From: Mycobacteroides salmoniphilum
GTDB lineage: Bacteria > Actinomycetota > Actinomycetes > Mycobacteriales > Mycobacteriaceae
Assembly (NCBI RefSeq): GCF_004924335.1
Contig: NZ_CP024633.1
Coordinates: forward strand, 3,844,001 to 3,908,000
DNA: 64,000 nucleotides
Reading direction: 5' to 3'
Shown: positions 60,425-64,000 of the stretch, piece after piece
Numbering within the stretch: position 1 is the stretch's first letter
Layout of the letters: each line of letters opens with the position of its first letter
Notes under the pieces: generated by a model
Seen by the model: only the letters and a program-made list of their open reading frames with translations
Database searches by the model: none
Told to the model about the DNA's origin: nothing
Made by a program: the position numbers and the translations under genes

Positions 60425-60940
60425 ATGTCCAGGCGTTCGGTGTTCACGGTGAATTTTCCGGCTCCGGCCGAGAAGATCTACCAGGACTTTGCGAGCCGGG
60501 ACTACTGGGAAACCCTGATGTCGGCGTATGGGTGGCTCACACCGGTCTCGGAGATTCACACCCTGACGGTGACCGACCGCGGTATCGATGTGGTCATCAA
60601 ACAGAATCTGCCCCGCATGTATCTGCCGCCGATCGCGCAGAAGGTGATGCTCACCGACATGATCATCACCCGGACGCAGCATTTCGACCCGTTTGATCAG
60701 GGCAAGGGGTCCGCGATGGGCAGCTACGGTGCCTCCGTGCTCGCCGGACCGGGCGCCTTCACGGGGGTCTGCACGCTGTCCGATACCGATCAGGGTTCTC
60801 AGCTGAGGCTCTCCAGCACCTGCAAGGTGTACATCCCGTTCATCGGGGGCAAGCTCGAAGACCTGATCCTGTACCACGTCAGCGACCTGTTCCGCGTGGA
60901 GGAAGGCTTCATCGCCGACTGGATCTCGAAGCACCACTAG
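60425..60940 (+). CDS. DUF2505 protein, tandem paralogue
   Basis: 171 residues from the ATG at 60425, ten bases after the preceding stop. FTVNFPAPAEKIYQDFASRDYWETL and YIPFIGGKLEDLILYHV align with the upstream copy, so the pair arose by duplication. Membrane helices and a signal peptide are absent. It probably binds a hydrophobic ligand; function unknown. Confidence 0.86.
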   Translation: MSRRSVFTVNFPAPAEKIYQDFASRDYWETLMSAYGWLTPVSEIHTLTVTDRGIDVVIKQNLPRMYLPPIAQKVMLTDMIITRTQHFDPFDQGKGSAMGSYGASVLAGPGAFTGVCTLSDTDQGSQLRLSSTCKVYIPFIGGKLEDLILYHVSDLFRVEEGFIADWISKHH

Positions 60941-60967
60941 CGGTGTTGTCTCGTGAGGTTGCCCGCA

Positions 60968-62419
60968 CTATTTCGGAGCCTCGAAGCCGCCGATTTTCTG
61001 CTCGAGCAGTTCGGCCATCCGCAGCGGGGTGCGGTCCTCGAACATCGGACCGATGAGCTGCACCCCTACCGGCAGCCCTGCCGAGGATCGGCCCGCTGGT
61101 ATTGCGGTGGCGGGCAGGCCGGGCATGGTCGCCAGGCCGGCCCAGACCAGCTGATTGACGAACGGGTGCTCGATGCCGTCGATGGTGATATGCCGTTCTT
61201 GCAGATCCAGCTCGTGATCGTGCGGGAAGGCAGGAGTCGGCGTGATCGGACACACCACCACATCGAATTCGGCGAAGAGCTGCCGCCAGCCGTGGCGATG
61301 AAGTTCGCGACGGCTGTTCGCCTCGATCCAGTCGCGGTGGCTGAACACCGGGCCGCGCAACCATGCTGTGTCGAAACCCCGGTCATCTGTATTCAGCGTG
61401 GCGGCCAGGATCCGTAGTTGGTCGTACCTCTCCACGGGATAACCTGCCGCGAGATTCGACGTGAGTAGCTCGGCATAAAGCCCTGCGGCGTCGGCCAGAT
61501 CGGGCAGCAGCGGACTGTACCGTTCGACGCGGGCGCCGCCGTCGACGAGCGCGTCAAAGACGCGGTTAACGGCGGCCCGCACGGCGGATCCGGTGGGGAT
61601 GAGTGGATGCTCGTCCAGGACCAAGACACGAAAGTCGCAGAGACGTTCGTGGCGGGCGGGTGGTAGAGCCACGTCGAATCCGACGCCCAAGGTGAGCGGG
61701 TCCGGCCCTGCCATCACCTCCAAAAGCAGTGCGAGGTCGCGGGCAGTGCGTGCCATGGGGCCGACCACGCTCAGATCGCGGTCGGTGGGCAACGGCGGAT
61801 TGGGCGGCGGAAGATGACCGCGATTCGCCACAAGTCCGAGTGTCGGCTTGTGCGCGTAGACACCGCAGAAATGAGCGGGTGTGCGCAGTGAACCCGCGAT
61901 GTCGGAGCCGATGGACAGCGCGCCGAATCCGGACGCCAGTGCGGCCGCTGATCCGCCCGAGGACCCGCCCGGCGTTCGACCGTGATCCCATGGGTTGTTG
62001 GTGGTGCCGTAGATCTCATTGAAGCTCTGCAGATCTTGGAGCATTAAGGGCACGTTGGTCTTTCCGAGCACGACGGCGCCGGCGGTCTTGATCCGCGATA
62101 CCTGCACCGCGTCGTCCGTCGGCAGGTAGTTCCGGTACTGGGGCATACCCCAGGTCGTGGCCAGCCCTGCCACGTTGTAGGACTCTTTGACTGTCATCGG
62201 GATACCGAGCAGCGGCCGGTCCTCGCCGCGAGCACGCGCCTGATCGGCATCGCGCGCAGCGGCTCGCGCCCGATCGAAGTCCGGCACACAGATAGCGTTG
62301 ATCACCACGTCGTCCTGCTCGATACGGGCGATTGCCTCGTCAGTCAGTGCTACTGAGGTGACCTCACCGGCACGCAACGCGATCGCGAGTCCCTCGGCCG
62401 ACTCAAAACTCCATTCCAT
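60968..62419 (-). CDS. Amidase signature family enzyme
   Basis: 483 residues from the ATG at 62419. The Ser-cisSer-Lys triad is visible: PMTVKES (Lys near 76), GGSSGGSAAALASG (about 151-164) and SDIAGSLRTPA with the nucleophile Ser. It hydrolyses amides, releasing ammonia or an amine; the substrate cannot be inferred. It converges with the DUF2505 pair. The C-terminus has the usual GLPVGVQLIGP. Confidence 0.93.
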   Translation of the reverse strand: MEWSFESAEGLAIALRAGEVTSVALTDEAIARIEQDDVVINAICVPDFDRARAAARDADQARARGEDRPLLGIPMTVKESYNVAGLATTWGMPQYRNYLPTDDAVQVSRIKTAGAVVLGKTNVPLMLQDLQSFNEIYGTTNNPWDHGRTPGGSSGGSAAALASGFGALSIGSDIAGSLRTPAHFCGVYAHKPTLGLVANRGHLPPPNPPLPTDRDLSVVGPMARTARDLALLLEVMAGPDPLTLGVGFDVALPPARHERLCDFRVLVLDEHPLIPTGSAVRAAVNRVFDALVDGGARVERYSPLLPDLADAAGLYAELLTSNLAAGYPVERYDQLRILAATLNTDDRGFDTAWLRGPVFSHRDWIEANSRRELHRHGWRQLFAEFDVVVCPITPTPAFPHDHELDLQERHITIDGIEHPFVNQLVWAGLATMPGLPATAIPAGRSSAGLPVGVQLIGPMFEDRTPLRMAELLEQKIGGFEAPK

Positions 62420-62515
62420 GAATCTGACGCTATCCGCCTGCCGCGGAGGACATAAAATACCGCTGAGCGCAACAGGATCGGTGTTTTCTCGCCACGATGG
62501 CCCACGACGCCAACG

Positions 62516-63595
62516 TCAGTAGTCCGATTCGGCGGCCAGTAACTCGGCGAGGAACGCGTCACCGGCAGGCGTGGCCAGTCGGGCGCGCGCGAATGCCCGG
62601 ACCCGATCGCGCAACTCGCTCGATTCCGCGGCCTCCCCGACACCCACACTCACCCGTGCCGCCGACCAGTCGGCATTCCAGGCTTGCGCCTCATCGGCAG
62701 GCCGACCGTCGCCATCGAACACCGGCAGCACCGCACCGCCTTCGGCATCCAACGCACCGGCCCCATGAAACGCACCGCAGGACAACGAGACCGGAATACC
62801 CGCGGCCGATTCGGGGCCGGATAGCGCCGCTCGCAGCTGGGCGATTACCGTCGCGCCCTCGGCGAGCACCCTCCAGGCCAGATTGCGTTCGGCCGCGTCG
62901 AAGATCCCCGGTGGCACGTCCGACCAGGCGATGGTCGCGTCCCCCGAGGCGATCACGCCCGAGGGCCTGGACTCATCGTCCAGGCCGGCGGCCAGCGCAT
63001 AGTCCTCGCGTCGCGCGGCCGTGGCGCCGTGGGCACCCCACTGGAGTTCATCATCGTCGGACAGCTCACGACACCGCGCCACCAGCGCGTCCACTCGCGG
63101 GTCGCCATACGAACCGAGCGCCGCACCGTGGGGCGCCAGCAGCTCGGCCACATCGGCGTCCAGGGTGTCGTCGGTGAAATAGTCCTCGGCAGCCGCGGTC
63201 AGCACCGCGAGCTCAGCGTCGAGCACCGGCCGGTCCAGCGCGACAATGCCGTCGCGGCGACTGGCCGGCCACCATCGCCGCAGCCAATGCCCCAACGCCA
63301 GCCGTCGCAAGGAATCTGTCGACCCGGCCAGCACGGTCACCGACTGCAGCTCGATCACCTTGGTGGGATCAGGATCACGCAGCGCCTCGATGACCGCGAC
63401 GTGCCCGGCCTCACCGAGAACCCTCCACATCCAGTCGGCCCGGGCCGCGTCGGTGAAGCTGATCACCGGAGAAAGCGACGGGTCGTCAATCGGCCACGAC
63501 AGCACAGCGCCACTGACCTCGAGAACGGCGACCGCACCCACCGGCGCAGGTGCCGGACCCGTTGCCCAGACACCGGATTCGTTGATCAGCTTCAT
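62516..63595 (-). CDS. Unknown acidic protein coupled to the next gene
   Basis: 359 residues from the ATG at 63595, overlapping the upstream gene by an ATGA. The protein is rich in Ala, Asp and Trp (ADWMWRVLGEAGHVAVIEALRDPDP, LGHWLRRWWPASRRDG). It lacks a signal peptide and membrane segments, and I recognise no family. Two segments, near 70-110 and 210-250, look alike (WRVLGEA / WRVLAEG), hinting at an internal duplication. Its function may lie with the protein encoded upstream and with genes beyond the window. Confidence 0.72.
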   Translation of the reverse strand: MKLINESGVWATGPAPAPVGAVAVLEVSGAVLSWPIDDPSLSPVISFTDAARADWMWRVLGEAGHVAVIEALRDPDPTKVIELQSVTVLAGSTDSLRRLALGHWLRRWWPASRRDGIVALDRPVLDAELAVLTAAAEDYFTDDTLDADVAELLAPHGAALGSYGDPRVDALVARCRELSDDDELQWGAHGATAARREDYALAAGLDDESRPSGVIASGDATIAWSDVPPGIFDAAERNLAWRVLAEGATVIAQLRAALSGPESAAGIPVSLSCGAFHGAGALDAEGGAVLPVFDGDGRPADEAQAWNADWSAARVSVGVGEAAESSELRDRVRAFARARLATPAGDAFLAELLAAESDY

Positions 63596-63984
63596 GCGGT
63601 AACCTGCAATTCCAGCATGGCCTTGATCCGCTGCCGGTGGTCCAGGCTTACCGAGCGCGCCACCCCCTCCAGCAGTGACCGAAGGTCATCGACGTCAGCG
63701 CACGATTCCTGCCAGACATCGCGACCGTGCAACCTGGCCCACAACCTGCTCACGTAGGGCCGCGTGAACGCGGCGAGGTCGTCGACAACCTGTCGCTGCC
63801 GGGGATGGATGGGTTCACCGTCGGCGAGATAGCGCCGGGCATGCATCACGTAGGCCTCTTTCACCAGCCGGGCCTGAACGCGCCCGGAGAGTTCGTAACG
63901 CGTCGTCACCGAATCATCCAGTGGCCGCAGGTCCGTCGCCATCTCAACACCCGCCAGCAGGGCGGCCTGTTTGTCCTCGCTCAT
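63592..63984 (-). CDS. Unknown small helical protein
   Basis: 130 residues from the ATG at 63984. Helical and charged throughout: ATDLRPLDDSVTTRYELSGRVQARLVKEAYVMHARRYL and DDLRSLLEGVARSVSLDHRQRIKAMLEL. It overlaps the next gene by four bases. A TGATG context suggests that it is coupled to another gene beyond the right edge. No family recognised. Confidence 0.7.
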   Translation of the reverse strand: MSEDKQAALLAGVEMATDLRPLDDSVTTRYELSGRVQARLVKEAYVMHARRYLADGEPIHPRQRQVVDDLAAFTRPYVSRLWARLHGRDVWQESCADVDDLRSLLEGVARSVSLDHRQRIKAMLELQVTA

Positions 63985-64000
63985 CAGACCCCATGGGGCG

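Overview
The window is high-GC mycobacterial chromosome. Evidence is a complete YrbE/Mce operon, mycothiol genes (the 5' part of mca at the left edge, and mshA), a directly overlapping senX3-regX3 pair, a two-domain EphD and several probable leaderless starts. The gene order around mshA, gpmA, senX3-regX3, lprQ and murB follows M. tuberculosis Rv0481c-Rv0491, but is broken by large insertions of flavin monooxygenase operons and by a tRNA array. This mixture suggests a rapid grower, perhaps of the abscessus/chelonae clade; that is inference, because no rRNA or species marker is present.

Layout. 1-252 holds the start of mca. 300-2415 is a flavin monooxygenase with an SRPBCC partner, divergent from a methyltransferase. 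3459-11644 is a seven-gene minus-strand operon: two PF10118 (putative diiron) proteins, a flavin/2Fe-2S reductase, a Baeyer-Villiger-type monooxygenase, two sister SDRs and EphD, with a TetR gene upstream. 12818-23740 is a TetR gene followed by a full mce transporter operon (yrbEA, yrbEB, mceA-F, an Mce-associated protein and an exported protein). 23756-29532 carries a second monooxygenase/SRPBCC pair, then an alpha/beta hydrolase - SDR - monooxygenase operon. 29636-34472 has an ABC1 kinase, a two-domain Mce3R-like TetR and regX3-senX3. 34623-42981 has gpmA, a PapA-like acyltransferase with an unknown partner, and a monooxygenase/ferritin-like/monooxygenase-hydrolase fusion/SDR operon. 43105-50149 has a PPOX protein, a 4CL-type ligase, YbjN, mshA, SRPBCC, a ROK regulator and an SDR. 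50149-51464 is a minus-strand array of nine tRNA-like genes plus a half-tRNA, with an HNH endonuclease gene embedded. 51900-63984 has LprQ (L,D-transpeptidase), an exported protein, an HxlR/MFS divergent pair, a four-gene operon of Lgt-like protein, two small membrane proteins and a tetraether-synthase-like radical SAM enzyme, then murB, two DUF2505 proteins, an amidase and two unknown proteins.

How the parts may work together. Monooxygenases, SDRs, esterase-type hydrolases and diiron proteins recur in different operons, as expected for oxidative degradation or remodelling of sterol- or lipid-like compounds: alcohol to ketone (SDR), ketone to ester (Baeyer-Villiger), ester cleavage (hydrolase). 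The mce operon would import lipids for such pathways. Repeated operator-like boxes, including an identical 17-base box in front of two operons, suggest co-regulation. The most unusual locus is the Lgt-like / radical SAM operon, which looks like a lipid-modifying system absent from the M. tuberculosis order. The second is the tRNA array, in which the HNH reading frame ends inside a tRNA gene.
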